Source: DATFXM01 sp035315885 (GTDB taxonomy: Bacteria; Acidobacteriota; Blastocatellia; UBA7656). From it: a stretch of 64,000 nt of DNA. Positions 26,534 through 35,436 of this stretch are shown piece after piece. Position 1 is the stretch's first letter. Each line of letters opens with the position of its first letter. A model generated the notes under the pieces. It was not told the origin of the DNA, did not search any database, and saw nothing but the letters and a program-made list of their open reading frames with translations. The DNA lies in the NCBI GenBank assembly GCA_035315885.1, contig DATFXM010000158.1, positions 15,634 through 79,633 on the forward strand. The letters are read 5' to 3'. The translations under genes were made by a program, and so were the position numbers.

Positions 26534-27415
26534 ATGAATGAAAAGGATTTTCTAGCTGAGCGCTTTGAAGAGAGTCGCTCTCATCTGAGGGCGGTTGCTT
26601 ATCGAATGTTGGGCTCTATGAGCGAAGCCGAAGATGCTGTTCAGGAGTCGTGGCTCCGGCTCAGCCGTTCGGACGCCGGCGCAATCGAGAACCTTGGCGG
26701 ATGGCTTACCACTGTCGTCGCGCGAGTGTGTCTGGACATGCTGCGGTCTCGCAAGTCTCGATCGGAGGAACCGCTCGATTCCAATTTAGCAAGATCGATT
26801 GCAAGCGGCGAAGGTCCAGGCGATCCGGAGCGAGAAGCAGTTATGGCGGATTCAGTCGGTCTTGCTTTGCTTGTCGTGCTCGACACACTGAATCCGGCCG
26901 AGAGACTTGCATTCGTGTTGCACGACTTATTTGCGCTCTCGTTCGAAGAGATTGGAGAAATCGTGGGTCGTACCGCGGCTGCGACGAGACAGCTCGCAAG
27001 CCGGGCGAGACGGAGGGTTCGTGGTCCGGGGTCGATTCCACAAGCGGATCTCAAGCGTCAGAGAAAAGTTGCCGACTCATTCCTTGCTGCATTGCGAGCC
27101 GCGGATTTCGAGGGGCTCGTTGCGGTGCTCGACCCAGACGTGGTTGTGAGAATCGACTCGAGCGCAGTTGCTCTGGGCGCGCCGACGGAGGTTCGCGGCG
27201 CTCGCAACTGGGCGAAGGGCGCGATTGCTTTCGCACGAGGTGCGCGCTTCACCCAGACAGCTCTGGTCGACGGAACGGTGGGCGTGGTCGTTGCTCCGCG
27301 CGGCCGCCTATTCCGCGTTTTGAAATTCACGATAGTCGGAGACAAGATCGTGAACGCCGAAGTGATCGCCGACCCCGATCGTCTGCGCCAGCTCACCATC
27401 GGAGTACTTGATTGA
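26534..27415 (+). CDS. ECF41-like RNA polymerase sigma factor with SnoaL-like C-terminal domain
   Basis: A 293-residue extracytoplasmic-function sigma factor. Region 2 is HLRAVAYRMLGSMSEAEDAV and region 4 is LAFVLHDLFALSFEEIGEIV followed by GRTAAATRQLASRARRRV. A roughly 110-residue NTF2/SnoaL-like domain follows region 4 and ends in ADPDRLRQL, comparable to the NPDKL box of ECF41 proteins; in that group the extra domain tunes activity in place of an anti-sigma factor. The DGGGK box of classical ECF41 is not conserved (RIDSSAVALG instead). It is divergent from an AhpD-like gene. Confidence 0.9.
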   Translation: MNEKDFLAERFEESRSHLRAVAYRMLGSMSEAEDAVQESWLRLSRSDAGAIENLGGWLTTVVARVCLDMLRSRKSRSEEPLDSNLARSIASGEGPGDPEREAVMADSVGLALLVVLDTLNPAERLAFVLHDLFALSFEEIGEIVGRTAAATRQLASRARRRVRGPGSIPQADLKRQRKVADSFLAALRAADFEGLVAVLDPDVVVRIDSSAVALGAPTEVRGARNWAKGAIAFARGARFTQTALVDGTVGVVVAPRGRLFRVLKFTIVGDKIVNAEVIADPDRLRQLTIGVLD

Positions 27416-27420
27416 GTTGA

Positions 27421-27616
27421 TGAGCCGAAGAGGCGAAGGGGCGACGCGGAGAGGAGGGACGCGGAGAGGAGCGAAGGGAAGAAAGGGCGAAGGGGCGATC
27501 TGAGTAGCTGAGCTCTGCAGTGCCAGCCCAACTTTTGCGATCACCGCGTCTCCGCGTCCCCTGTCCCTCCTCCCTCCTCTCCGCGTCACTCCTCTCCGCG
27601 TCGCCACTTCGTCTAA
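27421..27616. repeat. Octamer-armed inverted repeat, type E (copy 3)
   Basis: GGCGAAGGGGCGACGCGGAG and GAGGAGGGACGCGGAGAGGA on the left face CTCCGCGTCCC and CTCCTCTCCGCGTCGCC on the right. The core begins GCGATCTGAGTAG at 27496. It lies between the convergent sigma-factor and nitrilase genes and overlaps the nitrilase stop codon by four bases. Confidence 0.78.
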
Positions 27617-28398
27617 TACCTCTCCGCAGCGTATCTACTCGCTAGAAGACCCGTCGCTTTGCCGATATCGATCTCCTCAACCAATACCGCTTCCTTGCCA
27701 TAGGGCAAGTAAGCCTGGCACTGTCCCGATGGATCAATCAGACTCGTAGCCGATTCCTGAAAACGCAGAGCATAGTTCACACTCGCAAAGTAAATCGTGT
27801 TCTCAATGCTTCGCATCATCATCGCCTTCTCGTAGTAAGGCGCTTTGTCAGAGCCCCACTGCGTCAGCCTGACACCCTGAAGCTCGCTCCCAGTATGTTG
27901 AGGGTGAAAAACAATCTTTGCGCCACGCACTGCCGCCCACCGCACAGTCTCAGGATATCGCCAACCCTCATGACAAATCGCTATGCCGAACTTCACACCA
28001 TTGACCTCGAAGACCTGACGAGTACGTCCGGGCACGTAAAAGCGGTCTTCAGTCGGATCAAGTTGATTCTTGGTCTGGAATCCTTGCAGCTCGCCGTGGG
28101 TGTCAATCACAAAAGCCGCAACCTGACGACCCTCCTTCGTGAGGTTTTCCATCCCGAGAATCGTGGCAATTTTGTACGTGCGAGAATATTGCGATACCGC
28201 TTTCAGCGCGTGCTGCTGAGCTGTCTCGTCAAAGCTGAATACTTCAAAATCCTGCCCTCTCAAGCCTGGCAAATAAGCTTCGGGAAAGCACACGATCTGG
28301 GCGCCCTGTGCTGAAGCCTCGGACACGAGCCGCTTGATCTTTTCAAGACCGTCATCCAATGAGACAGCTACAGAAGGCGACGCAAGACCAATAATCAT
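27613..28398 (-). CDS. Nitrilase-superfamily carbon-nitrogen hydrolase
   Basis: A 261-residue cytoplasmic amidase or nitrilase. The Glu-Lys-Cys triad is E40 (CFPEAYLPG), K110 (TKNQLDPTEDRFY) and C142 (ICHEGWRYPE). Family members hydrolyse small amides, nitriles or N-carbamoyl compounds; the substrate cannot be read. It follows the esterase gene on the same strand by 26 bp, so they are probably co-transcribed. Confidence 0.9.
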   Translation of the reverse strand: MIIGLASPSVAVSLDDGLEKIKRLVSEASAQGAQIVCFPEAYLPGLRGQDFEVFSFDETAQQHALKAVSQYSRTYKIATILGMENLTKEGRQVAAFVIDTHGELQGFQTKNQLDPTEDRFYVPGRTRQVFEVNGVKFGIAICHEGWRYPETVRWAAVRGAKIVFHPQHTGSELQGVRLTQWGSDKAPYYEKAMMMRSIENTIYFASVNYALRFQESATSLIDPSGQCQAYLPYGKEAVLVEEIDIGKATGLLASRYAAERY

Positions 28399-28424
28399 TG
28401 ATCATCCCCGCTCATACCGGACGC

Positions 28425-29369
28425 TCATTCCGACTGCAGAACTTTGTTCTTTCGCAGAAACTCTCTGACTTTTGCAAAACTGGAAACGAGCGCTTCTCTG
28501 CTGAACCCGCCATGGTTGGCTCCGTGAATCGTCACAAGCTCATTCGGCACGCCGCTCTTGCTCAAAGCCGCGTGTAGTCGCACGGCCTGGTCGTACGGCA
28601 CGATTTCGTCACCGTCTCCGTGAATCGTGATTATCGGAGGCAAGCCGTCCCGAACATAATTGATCGGCGACACCTGACGCGCCAGATCGGCGCGATTGCT
28701 CATACTTCCGAACCATTCCATGGCGTAGTGCTTTGCATTCGGTCCCTCGATCAGTTCGGCTACATCCGTGATACCGAACCAGTTCACGATTGCTGCTATC
28801 TTGACCTGCGGCTCGGTACCTTCTCTCCAGCGTGTGCTGGCGTTGGTCGGACACTGGCGATCAAAAACAGAGTTTGGCGGCAACATACCTGTAATGAGAG
28901 CCAGGTGGCCGCCGGCTGACCCTCCAGTCAACACAACTTTCGAAAGATCAAACCCGTACTCCTTCGCGTGATAGCTCACCCATCGCAACGCGCACCTGCA
29001 ATCCTCAACCGCAGCCGGCGCTGGAGAATTGCGCGCCATGCGATATTCGACGTTCATCACTGCCCACCCCAACGACAGATATGGCAGAAGCTGCAGAATA
29101 TTTCGTTCTTTTTGTCCGTCTACCCAGCCGCCTCCATGAAAGAGCATCAATGCCGGCACAGGACTGCTCCGCTTCCTGGGCAAGTAGAGATCGAGCTTCA
29201 ACTCGGTGTTATTAGCGATTGCATAGGTGAGATTCGGCAGGATGTCATATTCGCCCGAAACATAGTCGACCCACCTGTCAGAGTTTGAGGTCTGAACGTA
29301 AGCCGCCGTTGAAGGCCAAATCGCCAATAGCGCAAGACACAATGTCACAAAGCGTAGAGTTGGTTTCAT
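28425..29369 (-). CDS. Exported alpha/beta hydrolase (esterase/lipase)
   Basis: A 314-residue hydrolase with an N-terminal signal (RFVTLCLALLAIWPSTAAYV). HGGGWVDGQ is the oxyanion-hole motif, LTGGSAGGHLAL has the nucleophile Ser, IHGDGDEIVPY the Asp and HGANHGGFS the His, so all catalytic residues are intact. It belongs to the hormone-sensitive-lipase/BD-FAE-like group and probably deacylates esters in the periplasm. It is followed by the nitrilase gene on the same strand. Confidence 0.9.
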   Translation of the reverse strand: MKPTLRFVTLCLALLAIWPSTAAYVQTSNSDRWVDYVSGEYDILPNLTYAIANNTELKLDLYLPRKRSSPVPALMLFHGGGWVDGQKERNILQLLPYLSLGWAVMNVEYRMARNSPAPAAVEDCRCALRWVSYHAKEYGFDLSKVVLTGGSAGGHLALITGMLPPNSVFDRQCPTNASTRWREGTEPQVKIAAIVNWFGITDVAELIEGPNAKHYAMEWFGSMSNRADLARQVSPINYVRDGLPPIITIHGDGDEIVPYDQAVRLHAALSKSGVPNELVTIHGANHGGFSREALVSSFAKVREFLRKNKVLQSE

Positions 29370-29472
29370 CGCCTATACCTTTGCCAGTTTTGAGAATGGG
29401 ATCAAGCGCATCGTACATAAGCGAAGGTAGAGCGTCAAAGTGCAGTGACATGGGTTTCACGCAGAGGCCGCT

Positions 29473-29639
29473 GAGATGAGGAGATGAGGAGGGTTTAGGG
29501 TTTAGGGTTTCGCGTTCGTTTGATTCAATACCCTTTCGTCGAGCATTGCTCGCCATCCGAGTCTCTATCTGACGAACCCTAAACCCGAAACCCCAAACCG
29601 TCCTCCCTCATCTCCTCATCTCCTCATCCCCTCATCTCA
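29473..29639. repeat. Heptamer/octamer-armed inverted repeat, core type B (copy 2, inverted)
   Basis: The outer arms are AGATGAGG octamers (29473-29491) facing CTCATCTC octamers (29608-29639). The inner arms are GGGTTTA heptamers and their complement. The core is the type B sequence in reverse orientation. A short frame inside encodes MASNARRKGIESNE-like residues, which recur as MPSDARRKTIESSE in the 61.3-kb copy. The gap 29370-29674 otherwise shows no gene. Confidence 0.85.
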
Positions 29640-29674
29640 CCGGCCTTTGGGTGAAGCTCAGTTCGGTTGGTGCT

Positions 29675-29857
29675 TTAACGGAGGGGACGGTCACCAATGA
29701 TGCCCATCGCTTGATTCATCATATCGCGAACGATTTCGCCTGCCGGTTTGATCTCGTTTGTGAGTCCGGCACTCTCGCCGGCGGCCAGGCACATCTCCTC
29801 AAAATCTCCTGAGGTCTCAGGCGTAGGCAGCACTGCCGAGAACTTAGGTAATCTATA
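29675..29857 (-). pseudogene. Remnant: C-terminal end of a nitronate monooxygenase
   Basis: The last 61 codons of this frame read KFSAVLPTPETSGDFEEMCL and then AGLTNEIKPAGEIVRDMMNQ, the normal C-terminus of nitronate monooxygenases (flavoenzymes oxidising nitroalkanes). Upstream of about 29857 the similarity stops, and the opposite strand turns into a TPR fragment. No FMN-binding part is present, so the gene is a remnant. Confidence 0.72.
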
Positions 29858-29859
29858 TT

Positions 29860-30279
29860 CCTGGTCGAGATGGAGCCAAACTATGCCCAGGCGCATGTGT
29901 TCCTGGGTTGTGCTTACGATGAGAAAGGAATGCACAAAGAGGCTATCGCCGAGTTCAAAGGTCAGCAGAGATTTTTGGAGAGAATCCATTGATGCTTGCG
30001 TCTTTGACGCGGGCCTATGCCGCATCGGGCATGAAGTCAGATGCGATGGCTGGCGTCAATCGGTTGAGTGAAATGTCCAAGACGTCTTATGTGTCCGCTT
30101 ACACTCTGGCAGTCGCATACGCAGGGATTGGCGACAAAGATCGTGCGTTCGAGTGGCTTGAGCGGGCTTATGACGAACGCGCTAGTTGGCTCATTTTTCT
30201 GAAGGTGGAGCCGGTGTTCAACTCTCTCAGATCCGATGCCAGGTTCGATCCGTTGCTGCATCGTATTGGTCTTTCGTGA
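29860..30279 (+). pseudogene. Remnant: C-terminal TPR region of a large TPR protein, frameshifted
   Basis: Frame one (from about 29860, ATG 29870) reads MEPNYAQAHVFLGCAYDEKG and HKEAIAEFK, a TPR motif, and stops at 29992. The next part continues in another frame (about 29992-30279) with LASLTRAYAASGMKSDAM, AYAGIGDKDRAFEWLERAYD and LKVEPVFNSLRSDARF, the standard end of TPR proteins attached to CadC-type regulators or Ser/Thr kinases. The split frame and missing N-terminus mark it as decayed. Confidence 0.75.
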
Positions 30280-30361
30280 TCTGTAGTCGGAAATAAATAT
30301 GAATCTACTCGAGTTTTTTGGAGCTTGAATGGTCAGCCGCGCAATTTGCGGTTCTATTCAC

Positions 30362-33300
30362 TCAACTCAGATAGCAGTGGCTTTGTCCGTCGGTAAGAAT
30401 TCGACGAACAGGAGCTGCTTCAAGAAATGTTTTTCTTAGCGGCTCGTCAGGAGCGAACGAATTCGCGATGGTGAGGATGTTCGCTTCCGCAGACGCACGA
30501 TGGGTTTCGGCCAATTTGTCATCCATCGTCTGCAAGTACAGCTCCCACGCCGTAGCCTGAATCCGCCAAGCCGTAACCGGGATCTCAAACTGCTTCACTA
30601 TCCCGAGTCCTTGCTCGATGCATTCCCGGGCTCCCTTCGAATCTTGTTCAGCACTTGCAATGCGCGCCTTTACCTCCCAAGCCAGCGCTTGCAAATTGGG
30701 TTCAGCGGTTGAGAACGCATCCTTGAGAGCAATGTCACCTTCTCTTCGAGCATTTTCCAAATCTCCGGATAGTAACCATGCCTCGCTCAATCCAAGCTGA
30801 GCTCTGATGCGCCACGCCCAATGCAGGAAGAACTTTGGGGTGACCTCAGGGTCGCCTACCTGCCTGAAGTTTGCCATGGCCTGATCGTAATTTCCTCGAT
30901 CAAGTTCGGCGTAGCCGGCGGCGACTCGAGCAATCGTCTCCGGTTGCCCCGTCGGATATTCAGCGCCGGGTCGAACGATAAACTCGCATATCCGGCGAGC
31001 TCCATCGAAGTCCAGGCAAAGCGTGCGCAACCACGCCTCGCGGAAGTTGAAAAGCCACGGATCGTTGCCGTTCTTCTCGGCCATTTCTCTCTCAGCCCGG
31101 ACAATCCGCAATACCTCTCCAAACCGGCCAAGGTAGAGTAGGGCTACGGTCTCCCCAGCGACGGCAAACAAGTACACCATCAGGCTGGACGCCCCATCGA
31201 TTTTTGGAATGAACGCCTCAAAAATATCGAGAGCCTCCCGATAGTTGCCCTGAAGCGCCTGAACGTAGGCATAGATCATCCGGTGATAAGCTGGACCGCT
31301 TGAATCGTCGAGCTCACGAATTCTCTGATTTGCCGAGGCCAGGAGGTCCGCATCTTCCTTGCGCCAAGTCTCGTATAGCAGGCGAGACCCGGCTGCCAAC
31401 ATTTCTGTGCGTGCAACCAGCAAAGGATCGTTGAGACCCCGGCTGATTTCAGCAGCTTCATCGATAGCCGCGATTCCCTGTTCCGGATCGATCAAGCCAA
31501 ACGGCCGCATCAGAGAAATCAGTTGGCCCACTTGAAGCTCTCTAAGATCGGCATCGGCTGCTCGCGCTGCTCCGGCTGCGTAAGCCTTCGCGCACTCGTC
31601 CATAGCACCGAGCGCGTAATAAGCATCGCCGATGAGTTCGAACACCTGAATCTCTAGTTGGGCAGCGACATTCAAGGCAGCTCTTGGTACAAGTTTGACC
31701 GCGTGTTGCAAAACTTGAATCGCATCCCGGTAAGCGAAGCGCCCAGCTACATTTTCCGCGGAAAGCATGAGATAGCGTATGGCCTGTTCATAGTCGCGGC
31801 CCTTTTCAAAATGCAAGGCCAGTTCGGAGGCGAGTTCTCTCTCCCGCTTGGGACTAGTGCCGAGGGACTTAAGGCGCTCACCCATCTCGCGGTGTCGTCT
31901 GGATCGACTCAGGTCTGAGAGTCGACCATAGATCACTTGTCGGTAGAGAGCGTGACGGAATTCGTAATTGGGCGAAAGAGAACCGTTCGCGAGTTCTTGT
32001 ATTCCGATTGTTTTTATGAACTGTTGCCGCTCAGCGAGACCTTCGAATAGGTCTTCGATTTGACCAGTTGCCACGTCCAACATGCTGCTGATGCTCCAGA
32101 CAGAGAATCGCTCTCCGGCGACGCTGGCGCTTTTCAGAATGCGTTGTTCCTCAGCACTCAATTGGTCGAACTGGACCTCGATCATGTGTTGCAGCGTCTC
32201 CGGTACGCCTGGATCTAACTCATGCAAAGGCGTCGCGAGTCTCCAAACTCCATCGTCCCGGACGATCAAGCCTTTCTTCAGCATGTCCTGCACGATAGCC
32301 ACCATGAACAACGCATTCCCAGCGGAGTGCCGGTAAATCAAGTTCGCGAGGTCGGACGGAAGGTTGCTAACGGAGAATTCAGTAGCCAGGTACTGGGCGA
32401 TGTCAGATTCTGTCAGGCGCTCCAGAGTTATCTCTTCGCACAAGCGATGAACCTGCAAATCCTGTTTGAGACCCCTTAGCGGACTCTGAGAAAGGGCCAC
32501 ATCCAACGGCCGATAAGTACAAACAAGCAGGAGCCTGGCTGCCGCGCGGCGGCGCGCTAGCGCGGAGATCAAATCCAGCGTTGAGGGATCACACCAGTGG
32601 AGATCCTCGAAGATTAGAACCAGAGGATGCTCCGATGTCAGAGTTTCCAACGCTTCGCAGATCTCGCGCAGCATGCGGTCTCGCGTGGCTCCGAGTATTT
32701 CGCGCTGCAGTTCCTCTTTCTGTTCTGGCTTCACAAGTGATGCAAACTGAATGAGCCAGGTGGGCGCCTGTGTGGCCAAGGTCTGGACGATTGGGTTGCC
32801 GGGGGCACCAGAAGACAACTGACCGAGAGCTTCCAGCATAGGATAGTAGGCTTCTTTACCCCCGAAACCCTCGACGCACTGGCCGAGAGCTATGCGCAGG
32901 TTCGTGTGCCTCGTGGCCCTTTGATGAAACGCATCAACAAGCGTGGTCTTGCCGATACCAGCCTCTCCCGTAACAAACACTACTTGCCTCTGACCGGATA
33001 ACGATTGATCGAGAGCCCGATCGAGCGATGAAAGGGCGGTTTCGCGGCCAACCATCACATTCTCAGGAGCCGAAGCTACGCCCGACGGTGCGGCAGACAC
33101 TTCGTCGGTTACCTGAGCGACAAACTGGTAGCCGCGCCTCGGGAGAGTCTCTATGAAGACAGGCTCATCGTGGCGGTCGCCCAGAACTTTTCGAATTCCC
33201 AGAATGTGTTTCTTGATGACTTCCTGGTTAACATACGTTCCCGGCCATAAAGCCTCAAGAATCTCCTCCTGGGTAACAAGCCGGCCCGGGTGTTCGACTA

Positions 33301-33406
33301 AGTAGCGCAGCACATCAAATGCTTTTGGGGTGATTGGCACACGATGCTCGCCGCGCCAAAGACATTGATTGACGGTATCAAGCCGAAATGAGTGGAATCG
33401 CTTCAT
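30362..33406 (-). CDS. Winged-helix / AAA-ATPase / TPR transcriptional regulator
   Basis: A 1014-residue cytoplasmic regulator. Residues about 5-95 are an OmpR/CadC-type winged helix (ITPKAFDVLRYLVEHPGRLV, then VIKKHILGIRKVLGD and ETLPRRGYQFVAQV). Residues about 115-420 are a STAND-type ATPase with P-loop GEAGIGKTT at 147-155 and Walker B LVLIFEDLHWCDP. The remainder is helical TPR-like repeats. ATG 33406 (MKRFHSF) starts just before the DNA-binding domain; an in-frame TTG at 33514 is less likely. It resembles AfsR/LAL-type activators. The divergent exported gene at 33715 and the phased GTCACC sites between them suggest a target. Confidence 0.9.
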   Translation of the reverse strand: MKRFHSFRLDTVNQCLWRGEHRVPITPKAFDVLRYLVEHPGRLVTQEEILEALWPGTYVNQEVIKKHILGIRKVLGDRHDEPVFIETLPRRGYQFVAQVTDEVSAAPSGVASAPENVMVGRETALSSLDRALDQSLSGQRQVVFVTGEAGIGKTTLVDAFHQRATRHTNLRIALGQCVEGFGGKEAYYPMLEALGQLSSGAPGNPIVQTLATQAPTWLIQFASLVKPEQKEELQREILGATRDRMLREICEALETLTSEHPLVLIFEDLHWCDPSTLDLISALARRRAAARLLLVCTYRPLDVALSQSPLRGLKQDLQVHRLCEEITLERLTESDIAQYLATEFSVSNLPSDLANLIYRHSAGNALFMVAIVQDMLKKGLIVRDDGVWRLATPLHELDPGVPETLQHMIEVQFDQLSAEEQRILKSASVAGERFSVWSISSMLDVATGQIEDLFEGLAERQQFIKTIGIQELANGSLSPNYEFRHALYRQVIYGRLSDLSRSRRHREMGERLKSLGTSPKRERELASELALHFEKGRDYEQAIRYLMLSAENVAGRFAYRDAIQVLQHAVKLVPRAALNVAAQLEIQVFELIGDAYYALGAMDECAKAYAAGAARAADADLRELQVGQLISLMRPFGLIDPEQGIAAIDEAAEISRGLNDPLLVARTEMLAAGSRLLYETWRKEDADLLASANQRIRELDDSSGPAYHRMIYAYVQALQGNYREALDIFEAFIPKIDGASSLMVYLFAVAGETVALLYLGRFGEVLRIVRAEREMAEKNGNDPWLFNFREAWLRTLCLDFDGARRICEFIVRPGAEYPTGQPETIARVAAGYAELDRGNYDQAMANFRQVGDPEVTPKFFLHWAWRIRAQLGLSEAWLLSGDLENARREGDIALKDAFSTAEPNLQALAWEVKARIASAEQDSKGARECIEQGLGIVKQFEIPVTAWRIQATAWELYLQTMDDKLAETHRASAEANILTIANSFAPDEPLRKTFLEAAPVRRILTDGQSHCYLS

Positions 33407-33577
33407 TTCTCCACCTGCGGTGGTTGCGGCTTCAAAAGAGGAACTCAGTCTATCTGTACATTGAACCCCTGATCCAGCGGTTTGGGACACCTCGCCAGAG
33501 AGAGTGAAGTTCAAGAATGTCGGTTTAAGCGGGTGATCTCGGGTTTTTCGCGGCGAATCCGGAAGCGGAACCGAAAC

Positions 33578-33606
33578 GTCACCGACACGTCACCGAGCGG
33601 TCACCC
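33578..33606 (+). promoter_or_regulatory. Three GTCACC direct repeats, 11-bp phased
   Basis: GTCACC starts at 33578, 33589 and 33600, exactly one helical turn apart, with a weaker GGAACC one period earlier at 33567. The arrangement is that of PhoB/OmpR/AfsR-type winged-helix sites. The third repeat abuts the -35 box at 33608. The rest of the gap 33407-33714 shows nothing else. Confidence 0.72.
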
Positions 33607-33607
33607 G

Positions 33608-33636
33608 TTGCATTCCGCATCCCTGTACTCTGTCAT
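33608..33636 (+). promoter_or_regulatory. Promoter of the exported protein at 33715
   Basis: TTGCAT (33608-33613), a 17-base spacer and TGTCAT (33631-33636). The -10 is poor, which fits an activator-dependent promoter directly downstream of the phased repeats. Confidence 0.5.
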
Positions 33637-33714
33637 CGTTGCCGGGCCAATCGAAGTAACCAGCTCCGGCTTATCTAAATTGGATTTTCGACTTGAAAGG
33701 ATGAGAACAGACGA

Positions 33715-34239
33715 ATGAGGAACAAAACTAAAATAGTATCGCTGATGATTGGAGTGTTGTTGATTGCTTCAGCATCATTCGCACAGAACAGGGACCGTAC
33801 CGTCGTGCGCTGGAATAATGTGGTCGGTGTGACTACAGCTATCAACGTGGATAACCCGGTTGGAAACGTCCACGCCGGAACGTTTCCGTGGACAACCCAA
33901 GGCGGTCACGCTAAGGTGAACCTCAGAACCGGAGCGACATCTTTTGATGTTGAGGGGCTATCAATCGTCGGGACGGTTTTCAGTGGGACGCCGGGTCCGA
34001 TCACCGCTGTCACAGGTTGCCTGGTGTGCGATGCCGGTCAGGACACGGAAGGCACCTTTGATACGCCGCCTGTCCCTCTTGACGCGCAAGGTAACGCGGT
34101 CTTTTCGGGCCAGATCGACAACATTCCTGCTACGTGTTCAAACCCGCTCTTTCTGATCCGGATCCAGACTCCCGCCGGGGCTCTGGGACGTTGGATCGCC
34201 ACCGGAACACAGCGGTCAATACAGACGAGGGGACAGTAA
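33715..34239 (+). CDS. Exported protein of unknown function
   Basis: The 174-residue product has a Sec signal peptide (KIVSLMIGVLLIASASFAQ, cleavage near residue 24). The mature part is beta-rich with a GCLVCDAGQ pair of cysteines, a third Cys in PATCSNPLFLIRI, and GRWIATGTQRS near the end. Nothing indicates a catalytic site. It is divergent from the large regulator and probably its target. A strong terminator follows 22 bp after the stop. Confidence 0.75.
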   Translation: MRNKTKIVSLMIGVLLIASASFAQNRDRTVVRWNNVVGVTTAINVDNPVGNVHAGTFPWTTQGGHAKVNLRTGATSFDVEGLSIVGTVFSGTPGPITAVTGCLVCDAGQDTEGTFDTPPVPLDAQGNAVFSGQIDNIPATCSNPLFLIRIQTPAGALGRWIATGTQRSIQTRGQ

Positions 34240-34261
34240 ACTTAAGAAGAGCTGTGTTCAC

Positions 34262-34290
34262 GAAGGCGAGTCCGTTGTGGACTCGCCTTC
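34262..34290 (+). terminator. Rho-independent terminator
   Basis: GAAGGCGAGTCC (34262-34273) pairs perfectly with GGACTCGCCTTC (34279-34290) around a 5-base loop, followed by TATTAATT. It ends the transcript of the exported protein. Confidence 0.85.
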
Positions 34291-34410
34291 TATTAATTAG
34301 AACGACCTCGTCAATTCCTTCCTGATGTGGTGAACAACCTATCTTCACATTGAATCGACTTGATATTGGAAACTATCAATCACATCAACGTGAAAAGCCG
34401 ACTAGTGGAT

Positions 34411-35130
34411 GCGAGCCCGCGTAGCGGGCGTCAAATGTAGCCCCGGATGAGTCCGTGAACCGGGGATAAAGACACAAGAAAGGGCACGAGCCCAGGGCAG
34501 CGGGCGTTTGAACGGTATCCCCGGGCGAGCCCGCGAACCGGGGGCGAAGATGACCAACAAAAGCCCGGAGCCCGAGTAGCGGGCGACAGCATGTAGCCCC
34601 CGGTGAGGCCGCGAACCGGGGTGAAGATGACCAACAAGAACCGGAGCCCGCGTAGCGGGCGGCAGAACGCTATCCCCCGGTGAGTCCGCGAACCGGGGGC
34701 GAAGATGACCAACAAAAGGCCGGAGCCCGAGTAGCGGGCGTCAAATGTAGCCCCGGATGAGTCCGTGAACCGGGGATAAAGACACAAGAAAGGGCACGAG
34801 CCCAGGGCAGGGGGAGTCTGAACGGTATCCCCGGGCGAGTCCGCGAACCGGGGGCGAAGATGACCAACAAAAACCGGAGCCCGGGTAGCGGGCGACAGAG
34901 CGCTATCCCCCAGATGAGTCCGCAACCGCGGGATCAGCGTCCACGGTCCAACAAAGCTGAGGCGTTCGACTCCTGGGGCCAGCGAGGCTAATCACTGCCC
35001 CCGGTTCGCGGACTCACCCGGGGGATAGCGTTCTGTCGCCCGCTGCGCGGGCTCCGGTCTTCGTTGGTCATCTTGCCCCCGGTTCGCGGCCTCACCGGGG
35101 GCTACATGCTGTCGCCCGCCGCGCGGGCTA
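34411..35130. repeat. Seven direct units of about 78 bp plus two inverted units
   Basis: Direct units start near 34411, 34486, 34567, 34643, 34722, 34796 and 34876. Each contains GAGCCCG-GTAGCGGGCG, then a CCCCCGGTGAGTCCGCGAAC hairpin block and GAAGATGACCAACAAAA. Units 1-2-3 match units 5-6-7 best, giving a four-unit period of about 310 bp. Two complementary units (34996-35056, 35075-35130) face them, so the locus can fold into a large stem. Frames inside (for example on the minus strand 34431-34925) are repeat artefacts. The flanks 34291-34410 and 35131-35436 show no gene. Confidence 0.9.
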
Positions 35131-35436
35131 GGGGGGAGTCGGACTATTTCTCCGACCGGCGCCGTAGGAGGGCCACTTTCCTGTGCCCTCAGGATTGCTC
35201 GCAACTAGTTTGGAGTCGTGCCAGTTGATGTTATTGAATCGTGCGCAAATGTTATCCCGGTCAACAAACTCAGTCATCGATTTGCTCAGCCTCTCCCTGT
35301 TGTCAGTACTCAAAACGAGCGCCGAGCCAAGGACGCAATTGAATAAGCACGAACGCTCAGAGTCTAACGATCTTCAATAGGTTGACTTCGTTAGGCCCCC
35401 GGATAACCGCTTCAAAGATTGAATTCATCTCAGCCT

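Noticed and set aside
34431..34925. 164-residue minus-strand frame in the tandem repeat
   Set aside because: The translation is simply the repeat unit (GSRTH-like blocks) read through; no start signal and no independent coding character.
34411..35130. CRISPR array
   Set aside because: Units are about 78 bp, contiguous and alike along their whole length, with no unique spacers and no cas genes nearby.
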